This document shows positions 1-9,288 of a DNA stretch of 64,000 nucleotides, one piece after another (position 1 is the first letter of the stretch; each line of letters begins with the position of its first letter). The stretch covers positions 682,001 through 746,000 of the forward strand of contig OY282434.1 of NCBI GenBank assembly GCA_958296095.1. The letters are read 5' to 3'. Below the pieces are notes generated by a model that saw only the letters and a program-made list of their open reading frames with translations, made no database searches and was not told the origin of the DNA. The position numbers and the translations under genes were made by a program. The DNA is from an uncultured Oligoflexales bacterium (GTDB taxonomy: Bacteria > Bdellovibrionota_B > Oligoflexia > Oligoflexales > JAPPIL01).

Positions 1-68
1 GCTAGGGTTGCGAGGCAAGATTTCGCTACCTTCAAGACTAATAGTCTTACCTGATCGGACGAAACGGC

Positions 69-2087
69 ATGGGGGGCACAATGCGCGCGAAACGCCAGGT
101 TGACATCGAGGTTAACGAGCACAAAAGAAAAAAGAGAAAGAATAACCCTGCTATTGGTTTAGTCAATACTAAAACCGAACCGCTCAATGGTGGGAAAAAA
201 CAAACATATAGCTATGATCCGCATCTTTCTCCGCAATTACAGTGGGCCGGCAAGCAAGAGCGCACTTCTTTTGCTGTGCCGACAGTATCGTTACATACGC
301 ACGAAAAAATTGACCCGCGGGCGATCATCGAGCGCGTGCGCAAGACTAACTCGGTAAATTATGTGCAGATGTCGCTGTTCAAAGATGAACAAATTATCCC
401 GGAAAAATACGATATTGACTTCTACAAACACGATAAAAATTGGAGTAACCGCCTTATCGCTGGTGATTCGTTGTTAGTGATGAATTCGCTACTCGTCAAA
501 GAGGGTATGGCTGGCAAGGTGCAATGTATCTATATCGACCCTCCCTATGGCATCAAATATGGCTCAAACTTTCAGCCATTCACCCACAAGCGTGATGTCA
601 AGGACGGCAAAGACCTGGAAGACTTGACCTCAGAACCAGAAATGCTCAAGGCTTTTCGTGATACCTGGGAACTCGGTATCCATTCCTATCTTGCCTACCT
701 GCGTGATCGCTTACTGCTGGCAAGAGAGTTGCTGACCGACAGCGGCTCGTGCTTTGTGCAGATTTCTGACGAAAATGTGCATTTTGTGCGTTGCATCATG
801 GATGAAATTTTTGGGAAAGAAAATTTTGTTTCTGAGATAGTTTTCAGAAAGAAGCAAATGCCACTTGGCACAAAACATATGGAAACATCATCAGATTTCA
901 TTATTTGGTATGCACGCAAGAAAGATAACCTCAGATATAGACAACTTTACCTATTTAAAAATATAGAAGGGAACAGCATTTGGAATTGGGTTGAACTCAC
1001 TGATGGAACCAGACGACAACTCACGAAAGAAGAGATAAACAACCATAAGATACTGCCTAGTAGCAAAATTTTTCGGAATAAATTTCTTACGGAAAGCAAA
1101 AATGCCACGGGACATTTCCAATACGATGTTTCGTATCACGGTGAGACATTTAATCCTAAAAACAAGGGTAAGAGGTGGGTGACACATAAAGATGGAATGA
1201 AGAGGCTTATGCATAATAACAGAGTTGTAAAGCGCGGTAACTCACTCGAATACGTATTGTATTACGATGACTATTCAGTGACAACTCTAATGAATGTATG
1301 GCAAGACACAGGTAGCCCCTCAGATATGAGGTACGTCGTCCAAACCAATACTTCTGTCATCCAACGTTGCCTCCTCATGACCACCGACCCAGGTGACCTG
1401 GTGCTCGATCCTACCTGTGGTAGTGGCACAACTTCCTATGTCGCTGAGCAATGGGGTAGGCGGTGGATTACCTGTGATACCTCGCGAGTTGCGATCACCT
1501 TGGCCAAGCAACGTTTGCTGACTGCGGTATATGATTACTATAAACTGGAAAATCCCTACGAGGGCGTGAGCAGTGGTTTTCAATACCAAAAAGTGCCCCA
1601 TGTAACGCTCGGTGCAATTGCTAATGATGAGCCTGCCAAAGAAGAAATACTTTATGACAAACCACTTAAAGACAACAAAAAAAAGCGGGTGAGTGCGCCA
1701 TTCACAGTGGAAGCCGTGCCTGCACATACGGTACAGAGTATTACACACGAGACAAAAACAACATCACGGTTGTACGAGTGGTTGGATGAAGTAGAAAGAT
1801 CGGGGATCCGGGGTAAAAAAGGCATTGCTACCGACATGAAGTTTGTCAGATTAGAAACCCTACGCGGTTTTAAGTATCTGCATGCCGAAGGTGAAACAAC
1901 TAACCCTCGCCGCGTGGTAATTTCTTTTGGCTCAGAGCATGCACCGTTGGATAAAAGACAGGTGGAACTAGCACTACAGGAAGCCCAGCAATTGTCTCCG
2001 CCACCTGATGTGCTTATCTTCGCGGCGTTCCATTTTGATGCCGAAGCTTCCCGTTTGATTACCGAAAGCAATAAGGGAAAGATATGA
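69..2087 (+). CDS. mod: Type III restriction-modification DNA adenine methyltransferase, main part (Mod)
   Basis: Modification subunit of a type III-like restriction-modification system; it should methylate adenine in the recognition site and also supply DNA specificity to Res. Catalytic motif IV DPPY lies at about residue 157 and the SAM-binding motif DPTCGSGTT at about residue 447. Motif IV before motif I is the order of beta-class amino-methyltransferases. The variable region between them is probably the target recognition part. An in-frame stop lies 27 bases upstream of the first ATG (69); a second ATG at 81 sits behind a G-run and may be the real start. Its stop overlaps the next ORF (ATGA), which encodes what is normally the C-terminus of the same protein. 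Family assignment is firm; the sequence specificity cannot be read. Confidence 0.9.
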   Translation: MGGTMRAKRQVDIEVNEHKRKKRKNNPAIGLVNTKTEPLNGGKKQTYSYDPHLSPQLQWAGKQERTSFAVPTVSLHTHEKIDPRAIIERVRKTNSVNYVQMSLFKDEQIIPEKYDIDFYKHDKNWSNRLIAGDSLLVMNSLLVKEGMAGKVQCIYIDPPYGIKYGSNFQPFTHKRDVKDGKDLEDLTSEPEMLKAFRDTWELGIHSYLAYLRDRLLLARELLTDSGSCFVQISDENVHFVRCIMDEIFGKENFVSEIVFRKKQMPLGTKHMETSSDFIIWYARKKDNLRYRQLYLFKNIEGNSIWNWVELTDGTRRQLTKEEINNHKILPSSKIFRNKFLTESKNATGHFQYDVSYHGETFNPKNKGKRWVTHKDGMKRLMHNNRVVKRGNSLEYVLYYDDYSVTTLMNVWQDTGSPSDMRYVVQTNTSVIQRCLLMTTDPGDLVLDPTCGSGTTSYVAEQWGRRWITCDTSRVAITLAKQRLLTAVYDYYKLENPYEGVSSGFQYQKVPHVTLGAIANDEPAKEEILYDKPLKDNKKKRVSAPFTVEAVPAHTVQSITHETKTTSRLYEWLDEVERSGIRGKKGIATDMKFVRLETLRGFKYLHAEGETTNPRRVVISFGSEHAPLDKRQVELALQEAQQLSPPPDVLIFAAFHFDAEASRLITESNKGKI

Positions 2088-2566
2088 AAACTACCCAGGT
2101 GCAAATAAACATGGATCTTCAGACTGATGACTTGAAGAAAAAAGTCAAAGGCAACGAAAGCTTCTGGCTTATTGGACAACCCGATATAGAACTAAAACAA
2201 ACTTCAAAGGACGAATATACTGTGACAGTTAAGGGCTGGGATTATTACGATCCTGCCTCTGGCCGCGTAGAATCTGGTGGAAGAGAACGCATTGCCATGT
2301 GGCTATTGGACACCGACTATGATGGGCGGGCGCTATTTCCTAAACAAGTGTTCTTTCCGATGGCAGGCAAAAGCGCGGGCTGGGCTAAACTAGCAAGAAC
2401 ACTGAAAACAGAAATCGATGAGCAAGCTATGGAAGCCTATCGCGGCACCGAGTCATTGCCGTTCAAGGCGGGGGAAAAAAAGAAAATTGCCGTCAAGATC
2501 ATCGATGATCGGGGCATAGAATCACTGAAAGTGATCAGCTTACCTGTGCGCAAAAAGGTTGCTTGA
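2084..2566 (+). CDS. C-terminal segment of the type III Mod protein as a separate ORF
   Basis: A 160-residue protein starting at the ATGA overlap with the upstream mod stop codon. Its text (NESFWLIGQPDIEL, LFPKQVFFPMAG, IAVKIIDDRGIESLK) matches what I recall as the C-terminal domain of about 900-residue Mod proteins, where it continues in frame from the methyltransferase. Here the reading frame changes exactly at the junction. Either the gene has split into two translationally coupled subunits or a single-base change broke it. The codons are well kept and the end overlaps the res start, so it is probably still translated. I infer that it works with the 69-2087 protein as a two-chain Mod. Confidence 0.75.
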   Translation: MKTTQVQINMDLQTDDLKKKVKGNESFWLIGQPDIELKQTSKDEYTVTVKGWDYYDPASGRVESGGRERIAMWLLDTDYDGRALFPKQVFFPMAGKSAGWAKLARTLKTEIDEQAMEAYRGTESLPFKAGEKKKIAVKIIDDRGIESLKVISLPVRKKVA

Positions 2567-5304
2567 TGAGCGATAATTTCAAAACAAAGATAGACCAACT
2601 GATCATTAACTCCCCGTTTACAGAGCCTGCACAGTTCTGGGAATTTGATAAAACAAAGGGCAAATTTCATCGCCAGCCTGGTCGGAGAAAGGCTGGCTAT
2701 GTCATTGCTTCGGGCAGTAAAAAATACCAAGAACCTGGTGATCTTATCGACTTGCCCTTAGTAAATAAAATTCGTCCACGGGTAAAGAACTGGCGAGAAA
2801 ACAACTATCCTGGAGTAACTGCCATTAGCAAAAGATTGCTTGAGTTTTGGTCTACAAAGGAAGCTGATGGACGTATGCACGAGTTCTTCTTTTGCCAAAA
2901 AGAAGCCATCGAGACTTTGATATGGTGGCGAGAAGCACCAGCAAATGCGCGGGTCGGCATCGACATCCGAGGTGATGGCGGAGAGTTCGAGCGTCTATGT
3001 TGCAAAATGGCGACAGGCACAGGGAAAACCTTTGTCATGGCGATGACCATTGCTTGGCAAATTTTAAACAAAATATCTTATCCACAAGATGCACGGTTTA
3101 CCAAAAATGTTTTTATCATCGCCCCTAATCTGACGGTCAAGAGCCGTCTGCAAGTGCTCGATCATAGCGGCAAAAACAATTACTACGAGCTACACAAAAT
3201 TGTTCCACATGACCTGCTTCCCAAGTTGCGGCAGGGAAAAATTTTAATTAAAAACTGGCATGCCCTGATGTGGGATGACGAAGATAAATTAAAAAAGAGA
3301 AAGCATGTTGATAAACGCGGCGCTAAGAGCGATGAAGCCTATGTGCGCGAAGTGCTAGAAGATATGGCTAGAGCAAGTAGTTTGCTGGTTATCAACGACG
3401 AAGCACATCATGCTTGGCGACATAGACGGGAAGATAAACGGCTAGTAGGTGTTGATAAAAACGAAATAAAGATGGCTACTTGTTGGCTTAGAGGGCTTGA
3501 TCGTATTCACAAAGCCAGACGTATCGTCAGTTGTTTTGATTTTTCGGCAACACCGTTTTCTCCTTCAGGGACAAAGGGACGTAAGTCTTATGAAGAAGAT
3601 TTGTTCAACTGGATTGTTAGCGATTTCGGTTTGATGGATGCTATTGAAGCAGGTTTAACCAAGACCCCACGCTTTGTCGTTAGAGATGATGCTCCCGTTA
3701 ACCCCAAAAATTACAAGTCAAAGCTCTATCATATCTACGATGATGAAGACGTTAAAGCAAACCTCAATCGTAAAGCTACCGCCACAGAAATTCTGCCTGC
3801 TTTGGTCAAAAACGCTTATTTGTTGTTGGGTTTTGATTGGCAAAAAACCTTAGCGAAGTGGGAAAAAAGCAAGATGTTTGTGCCGCCAGTAATGATTTCA
3901 GCGGTCAATAGAACTGAAACAGCCGATCGCATAGAGCACATGTTCACCAAAAAAAGAATTCCCATCGATGGCTTGAGTGATGAAAACAAAACATTAGCCA
4001 TTCATTCTAATCTCGATGACTATGATAAAAAACAAGATAAAGCTCGTGCAAAAGCAAACAGTGTCGGTCAAACTGGTGGTGAGGGCGAGCAAATTCGTCA
4101 TGTTATTTCAGTGGCAATGCTTAGTGAGGGCTGGGATTGTCACACGGTTACCCATATTATGGGGTTGCGGGCCTTCTCCAGCCAACTGCTGTGTGAGCAA
4201 GTTGTCGGCAGAGGATTACGGCGCACGTCTTACGAACTAAACAGTGCAGGGATGTTTGATGCCGAGTATGTCAATATCTTTGGCATTCCCTTGTCTTATA
4301 TTCCGCAAGAAGATTGTGGCGAGGGAATCCCTCGTCCACCGTCACCGCGAGTGCCAATTTTTCCTGATTCAGACAAAAAACAGTACGAGATAACCTGGCC
4401 CAACGTTGAGAGAATTGATTACCATATTCGCTCTGAATTAAAGGTGAATTTCGATGCAGTTGAGCCACTAGAAATAGTAAAAATAAGAAAAATTGCTGAC
4501 TTAGCCCCAGAGATAGATGGCCAGCCAGACTATGAAAAGATTGATACCATCGATTTAGAAAAGCTGGTCAAGCAGGAGAACAAGCGTCTGCAAGAGATAC
4601 TGCTCACTGTGACGGTGAACGTCTACGATCAGATCAACAGCGATTGGAAGAAAAAAGTCACTAAAGGTTACGCTATCCAGCAACTGTTTGACATTGTCGA
4701 AAAATTTATATCTTCGGATAAATTAAAAGTAGAACCTAAATCTTTTGCTGAAGATGAAACGCGTAAAAAAATTGCTATCATGATGGGCATGGAGCAAATT
4801 GTTAGAAAAATATTTTCTGTCGTTACCCAGCAAAACCACGAAGAGCTTGTGCCTATCTATCGCAATCCGCGCTATCGCTCAACCGCTGATGCTCTTGAAT
4901 GGCGCACAGCAAAAAAAGAGCCACAGCCGTTTAAAAAGAACCATATGAACCTTTGTGTGTTTGATAGTGCTTGGGAAATGGCACACGCCAAGGAACTCGA
5001 CCGCAATCCTGCGGTAATTGCCTGGGTAAAAAACGATCATCTCGGTTTTGAAATTCCTTATGTGCATGGCGGTGCATTACGTAGCTATCAACCAGATTTC
5101 ATCGTCAAACTCGGAGGCGACAACTATCTTATTCTTGAAGTTAAAGGTTTAAAAAAAGACAGAGATGAATCCAAATGGGACTTTGTCAAGACCTGGACCA
5201 GGGCCGTCAGTCAAGACACGGAAAATGGCAAGTGGCACTTTGCTGTTTCTCAAGATGACAGCGGGCGGCAGGTGCATGAGACAATCAGGAGTATTGTCGG
5301 CTAA
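2566..5304 (+). CDS. res: Type III restriction endonuclease subunit (Res)
   Basis: Restriction subunit: an ATP-dependent superfamily 2 translocase that cuts DNA when unmethylated sites are met. Walker A MATGTGKT is at about residues 148-155 and the DEAH box (NDEAHH) at about 278. The helicase C-terminal part holds the arginine-rich VVGRGLRR motif. A C-terminal PD-(D/E)XK nuclease is visible as PDF (D844) followed by LEVK (E858, K860). At 912 residues the length is normal for the family and all key residues are present, so it looks active. I chose the ATG at 2566, which overlaps the preceding stop (TGATG); a TTG one codon earlier is possible. It converges on the lipoprotein gene at 5308. Confidence 0.93.
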   Translation: MSDNFKTKIDQLIINSPFTEPAQFWEFDKTKGKFHRQPGRRKAGYVIASGSKKYQEPGDLIDLPLVNKIRPRVKNWRENNYPGVTAISKRLLEFWSTKEADGRMHEFFFCQKEAIETLIWWREAPANARVGIDIRGDGGEFERLCCKMATGTGKTFVMAMTIAWQILNKISYPQDARFTKNVFIIAPNLTVKSRLQVLDHSGKNNYYELHKIVPHDLLPKLRQGKILIKNWHALMWDDEDKLKKRKHVDKRGAKSDEAYVREVLEDMARASSLLVINDEAHHAWRHRREDKRLVGVDKNEIKMATCWLRGLDRIHKARRIVSCFDFSATPFSPSGTKGRKSYEEDLFNWIVSDFGLMDAIEAGLTKTPRFVVRDDAPVNPKNYKSKLYHIYDDEDVKANLNRKATATEILPALVKNAYLLLGFDWQKTLAKWEKSKMFVPPVMISAVNRTETADRIEHMFTKKRIPIDGLSDENKTLAIHSNLDDYDKKQDKARAKANSVGQTGGEGEQIRHVISVAMLSEGWDCHTVTHIMGLRAFSSQLLCEQVVGRGLRRTSYELNSAGMFDAEYVNIFGIPLSYIPQEDCGEGIPRPPSPRVPIFPDSDKKQYEITWPNVERIDYHIRSELKVNFDAVEPLEIVKIRKIADLAPEIDGQPDYEKIDTIDLEKLVKQENKRLQEILLTVTVNVYDQINSDWKKKVTKGYAIQQLFDIVEKFISSDKLKVEPKSFAEDETRKKIAIMMGMEQIVRKIFSVVTQQNHEELVPIYRNPRYRSTADALEWRTAKKEPQPFKKNHMNLCVFDSAWEMAHAKELDRNPAVIAWVKNDHLGFEIPYVHGGALRSYQPDFIVKLGGDNYLILEVKGLKKDRDESKWDFVKTWTRAVSQDTENGKWHFAVSQDDSGRQVHETIRSIVG

Positions 5305-5307
5305 GTG

Positions 5308-6249
5308 CTATTGAGATGATTTGAATTTGATTGGCACGTCACTATTCCGATCAATATTTCCATCTGCCGTAAAGGTCATTCGCGATCCTTTTGCCACTGA
5401 AGAATCATCAGCTTCTGGTTCAGTAAATACCTGCATGGTTTCACCCTTATCTTTGCTGGTAAACATCAGCGACTTGTGCTTGCAGGTGATATCAAAAGGA
5501 TTTTTTCCGCCTGCACTACTAAATGTTAGCCAATTGTTACCTTCTAATTTGGTGAGCTTGCGGCATCGGTAGTTGTGTTTAGCGATATATTGCAGAGCAT
5601 CACTACTGACGATGACTAGAATTTCTTTATTGGAGTCTTGTACACATGAATTATTTTCATCACGTATCTTGAAATGATAACCGCTAAACTTTTTTTGATA
5701 GGGGTGGCTTGCTATTTGGAATATTGTACGAGCTGTGGTGTATTCTTCATCGGCACGATCAGCGTCTGCCACATATTCCTCACAGTCACCATCCTTGCCA
5801 TCTCTAAAAAATATATCTAGTCTCTCCATATCAGATTGCTCTTGGCAATCTTCTAAACTAAAATCAAATGTCGGGTAGTAGAGCTCCCCTCCAGCTAGCT
5901 GGCAATGGTAGGTAGTCCCACTGGCTTCCGAGAAGGTGAAGCTAATTTTTTTAACTTGCAGAGGAGAGGACACCAACTTCTTATTCGTACTATTAGTGAA
6001 TGTTAGGGGCTGATCTTCATGTTCAGTGGCATGCAAGATAGTATCCTTGATTATCTCTTTATCCGGAGTCCTAATCGTGTGCGTTTGTACAAGGCTATCA
6101 AACGGCCCCGGCCGACCGATGAGTTTATTACCAGCATCTACAGACAACATGTTGAATTTATACGAGTCATCGCCATCATTGTCCAGAGAGGTCGAGGTTT
6201 TAAGCTGACAACCGATAATAGCTATGCTCATCACCAGTAAGTATCTCAT
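5308..6249 (-). CDS. Predicted lipoprotein, unknown function
   Basis: A 313-residue protein with a lipoprotein signal peptide: hydrophobic MRYLLVMSIAIIGC with a lipobox ending at Cys14. The rest is hydrophilic, beta-rich in appearance, and has several cysteines (for example around HCQL, EDCQE, GDCEE, SCVQ, RCRK, TCKH) that could form disulfides in the periplasm or at the surface. I do not recognise a family. The start is the ATG at 6249, which forms an ATGA overlap with the stop of the upstream lipoprotein, so the two are translationally coupled and probably act together. The gene ends four bases from the res stop on the other strand. Confidence 0.75.
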   Translation of the reverse strand: MRYLLVMSIAIIGCQLKTSTSLDNDGDDSYKFNMLSVDAGNKLIGRPGPFDSLVQTHTIRTPDKEIIKDTILHATEHEDQPLTFTNSTNKKLVSSPLQVKKISFTFSEASGTTYHCQLAGGELYYPTFDFSLEDCQEQSDMERLDIFFRDGKDGDCEEYVADADRADEEYTTARTIFQIASHPYQKKFSGYHFKIRDENNSCVQDSNKEILVIVSSDALQYIAKHNYRCRKLTKLEGNNWLTFSSAGGKNPFDITCKHKSLMFTSKDKGETMQVFTEPEADDSSVAKGSRMTFTADGNIDRNSDVPIKFKSSQ

Positions 6250-7190
6250 TGACACTCATCCCCACCTGTTATATCCAGCACCGAAGCCTGCAGATTCCTT
6301 AACAAAGCTGAAGCTAAGTGTTCCTCATTAAATTTCAACTCGACACACTTGGTGCTACCGTTGAGCGTAAATTCTACCTCAATATAATTAGGGTACGTAT
6401 AGCTGGCTGATTTCAAGGCTGTATCCCCTGCCTCATCCCCCGTTACAACGACCAGTTGCATTCTTTTGCCTTCGCGGGTCAATAAAAGATAGGTACAGAT
6501 ACTTTCACGGCAAGTTATTTCCGGCTCTGTACCTGATTCTGCAGCTGGCTCTGCAGTTGACTCTGTCTCTGTCGCTGCAGTTGTCCTTGCAACTGGAGGA
6601 TTTGCAACTGGCTGTGTAGCTGTTGCTGGATTTGTAGCTGCTGGTTGAGAGGGTTGTGCCTCCTCTGCTCCTCCTTGCTCAAGTGCTTCTATAGCCTCTC
6701 GTAAAGCAGCGACCTCTGCACCGCTAGCCTCTAGTTGCTCTAGATCTTTCTTCAGTGCCTCAATGTCAGTGGACAATTCAGCATTGTCCCTAGCCTTAGT
6801 CTTAACTTCTGCCTGTAAAGCGGCTATCCTTGTGGTCAATGCATCGATTTTTTCTTGGTGCGCGGCATTACCTTCGTTAATTCTTGCTTGTTGTGCATCT
6901 AGTTGTCCTTGCAGCGCGTCAATCGTTGTCTGTAGCTCAGCTGTTTGCTGTCCCTGTTGGGCGAGTTCATCCATAGCTAGCTTACTTTGTCGTAACTCAT
7001 GACGTAACTTAGCTAACTCCGCGGAGTTTTTTTCCCCGCTGGCAAATTCCCCCTTAAGTCGGTTGATCTCCTCACTGAGTTGTGTCGCATCTGCGCCAGT
7101 GTTTCCGTCAACAGGCGGTAGTTGCCTGGCAGGTTTTTTCCCTGAACAACCCATCAACAGAACTACGATAATGTAAGCCGCTAATCTCAA
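6246..7190 (-). CDS. Coiled-coil lipoprotein
   Basis: A 314-residue lipoprotein: signal MRLAAYIIVVLLMGC with lipobox, then a heptad-rich coiled coil from about residue 35 to 170. After that comes a Pro/Ala/Thr/Glu-rich linker to about residue 225 and a small folded C-terminal domain with cysteines (TCRESICTY, KCVELKF, DECQ end). The layout of lipid anchor, rod, flexible linker and head suggests a protein spanning part of the envelope. No known family recognised. It is the first gene of a two-lipoprotein unit with the next ORF (ATGA overlap at 6246-6249). The upstream DNA shares a short homologous segment with the region before the protease gene at 20980. Confidence 0.75.
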   Translation of the reverse strand: MRLAAYIIVVLLMGCSGKKPARQLPPVDGNTGADATQLSEEINRLKGEFASGEKNSAELAKLRHELRQSKLAMDELAQQGQQTAELQTTIDALQGQLDAQQARINEGNAAHQEKIDALTTRIAALQAEVKTKARDNAELSTDIEALKKDLEQLEASGAEVAALREAIEALEQGGAEEAQPSQPAATNPATATQPVANPPVARTTAATETESTAEPAAESGTEPEITCRESICTYLLLTREGKRMQLVVVTGDEAGDTALKSASYTYPNYIEVEFTLNGSTKCVELKFNEEHLASALLRNLQASVLDITGGDECQ

Positions 7191-7773
7191 CGTTACCTCG
7201 CCAGCGAAAGTCAGTTTGGCATTTCACCAAACACCTTGTCTGCAGGAGGTGTCGGTCGTTTTTTTTTTGCTTTAGCTGCGTTCGCAGTTTTGTCTGTATT
7301 TTTTTGTAACTCGCCAATATGTTGGCTGAATTTTTTAAAATTTTTCAAGGAGAAGCATCATGAAAATCTTGTCTGCCACCTGCGTGCTACGGTTCTCGCT
7401 ACGCTCGCTGGACTTTTTGCCGCTTTCTCGCTCCACTACGCTCGCTGGACTTTTTGCCGCTTTCTAGCTCCACTACGCTCGCTGGACTTTTTGCTGCTTT
7501 CTAGCTCCACTACGCTCGCTGGACTTTTTGCCGCTTTCTAGCTCCACTACGCTCGCTGGACTTTTTGCCGCTTTCTAGCTCCACTACGCTCGCTGGACTT
7601 TTTGCCGCTTTCTCGCTCGCTACGCTCGCTGGACTTTTTGCCGCTTTCTCGCTCCGCCGTGCCAAGACAACGGAGGTCTGTGTTACGTAGTTGTGGCGCG
7701 GCCTTTAGGGCCTCGCTGTTTATGACGATTTGTCATTTAATTTACGGTGGATACCTGCTACCATTAGTATGCC
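7191..7773. repeat. Intergenic block with seven 37-bp tandem repeats
   Basis: Between the minus-strand lipoprotein and the tolC-like gene. The first part (7230-7370) is T-rich and includes a short segment also seen, inverted, at about 20840-20945. A well-formed ribosome site and ATG (AAGGAGAAGCATC then ATG at about 7361) opens a frame that runs straight into the repeats and stops, so it looks like a gene remnant. From 7404 seven units of 37 bp follow, starting at 7404, 7441, 7478, 7515, 7552, 7589 and 7626 and each opening CTCGCTGGAC. The tail from about 7655 carries the GTGCCAAGACAACGGAGG motif of the dispersed repeat family. Confidence 0.85.
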
Positions 7774-9288
7774 ATGCTAGGTCTCCTGACAAACCCGCTG
7801 ATTTTACTGTTTGGCTTGGTGCTTGCCCACCCAGTTTTGGCGCACGATGTGCCCCCATCCTCTGTCGAGGACGGTTTGCAACTGACCTTACCGATGATCT
7901 TGAAAGGCGCGCTGAACACTACCCAGTTCAAAAAATTACAGCTGGAACTACTAGGTAAGGACAATGCCCGTGCCCGCATTGAGGCACAGCTCGATGCCCA
8001 GGTCGGCTCTAGTGTGGCGTTGGTGAACAGTCATGCCCAAACCGCGGCGGGACCGCTTAGCGCTGACAGCTCGCAACACTATCAACTTAAGATGTTTCAC
8101 AACAAGCTATTCAAGACAGGCACGCTGCTGAGTGCCGAGTGGTTACTTGAACATCGCGCCACCGAGTTCAGTGCCGAGCAAATACCTGATAGCAGTAACT
8201 ATCAAATGCAGTTTGCTGCCACTGTCAAGCAGAGTTTAGGGCGCAATCTTTTTGGCCGAACTCTTGCCACCCAACTGGACGCGGCACGCACCCGAGCACA
8301 GGCGATGGAGCAGCAGATTGAGGCCAAGATGGAGGAAATGCTGCTGGGCATCATTGACATTTACTACCGCGCCTGGTTGCTACGTGCCCAGTTCAGCGCC
8401 GCGCAACGGCAGTTGGCCTTACAATATCGTTTATACAAGGTTATTCGGGCCAAACACGAGCTAGGCACGGCAGAGATCACGGACCTCTTGCAGAGCAGGA
8501 ATGCTGTGGCGACTGCACGGCAGCGCGTGCATGATACGGAGAAAATGCTCCAAGACATCTGGTATCAGCTCGTCATTCCGATGCGTCTACCGTCTGCCTA
8601 TCTTGATGTTAAAATGGAGAAACTTACGCTTGCCCTAGGGCATGACACGGATTTTGCTATCGCTACTTGCCAGGGGTGGCAAACACAGAACTACAGCAAC
8701 CTGCACTCGGCACAGTTGGATTTTCTCCATTCCTCGCAGGATGCTTGGCATCAGCAGCTTTTTGTGCACAAGGATAAGCTGCGGCCTGATATTTTCGTGT
8801 CGCTGCGTCTCGCTAACAACGGTGCCGACGCATCTTTCGTCAAGAGTTTGAACGGCAGTTTTCTTTCTGTCAACCCAACGGTAGCACTGACGGCAGGCAT
8901 TACCATGACGCTCGGCAATCAGGCTGCGCTCGTGGACATCAAGAATACCTTGCAACAGCAGCACATGACTGCCTTGAGCATCGAGCAAGCCAAGGATGAT
9001 CTGCGTCTTACGGCTCTGACTACGTGTGATCGCCTGCAACGTTTGCTAGCGAAGGATAAGGCTTTGCGGCGTATATTGCGCAACAGCAAGCGGCGGGTAG
9101 CTCTGCTGGAGGAGCGTTTTAATTTGGGGCAGGTCGATGTGTTAAGTGTCATTCAAGCTGGCGGCAATGTAATCAGCACTGAGCTACAACTGCAAGAGAC
9201 GGTGCAAGATATGACCACGAGCGCGTGGAAAATTCGCAGAAATGCGGGGGGGATGATGGATTATTTGCAGAATATGATGAAGACGTGA
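7774..9288 (+). CDS. TolC-family outer membrane efflux protein
   Basis: A 504-residue protein with a signal peptide (cleavage likely after about residue 23, VLA-HD). Long alpha-helical segments fit the TolC/OEP fold, in which two helical hairpin repeats form a trimeric channel through the outer membrane and periplasm. The C-terminal repeat LEERFNLGQVDVLSVIQAG is typical of the family, with NVISTELQLQE following. Its stop overlaps the GTG start of the RND permease (GTGA), so the pair is co-translated as an efflux system. No periplasmic adaptor gene is next to it. The start at 7774 lacks a strong ribosome site; the gene begins about 110 bases after the 37-bp repeats. Confidence 0.85.
   Translation: MLGLLTNPLILLFGLVLAHPVLAHDVPPSSVEDGLQLTLPMILKGALNTTQFKKLQLELLGKDNARARIEAQLDAQVGSSVALVNSHAQTAAGPLSADSSQHYQLKMFHNKLFKTGTLLSAEWLLEHRATEFSAEQIPDSSNYQMQFAATVKQSLGRNLFGRTLATQLDAARTRAQAMEQQIEAKMEEMLLGIIDIYYRAWLLRAQFSAAQRQLALQYRLYKVIRAKHELGTAEITDLLQSRNAVATARQRVHDTEKMLQDIWYQLVIPMRLPSAYLDVKMEKLTLALGHDTDFAIATCQGWQTQNYSNLHSAQLDFLHSSQDAWHQQLFVHKDKLRPDIFVSLRLANNGADASFVKSLNGSFLSVNPTVALTAGITMTLGNQAALVDIKNTLQQQHMTALSIEQAKDDLRLTALTTCDRLQRLLAKDKALRRILRNSKRRVALLEERFNLGQVDVLSVIQAGGNVISTELQLQETVQDMTTSAWKIRRNAGGMMDYLQNMMKT

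Noticed and set aside
7404-7662. CRISPR-like array (seven regular repeats)
   Set aside because: The 37-bp units are directly adjacent with no unique spacers, and no cas gene is in the window.
9225-9284. Twenty extra codons at the start of the RND permease
   Set aside because: They lie in the tolC-like gene in another frame and are not like RND N-termini; the GTG at 9285 gives a normal start and GTGA coupling.
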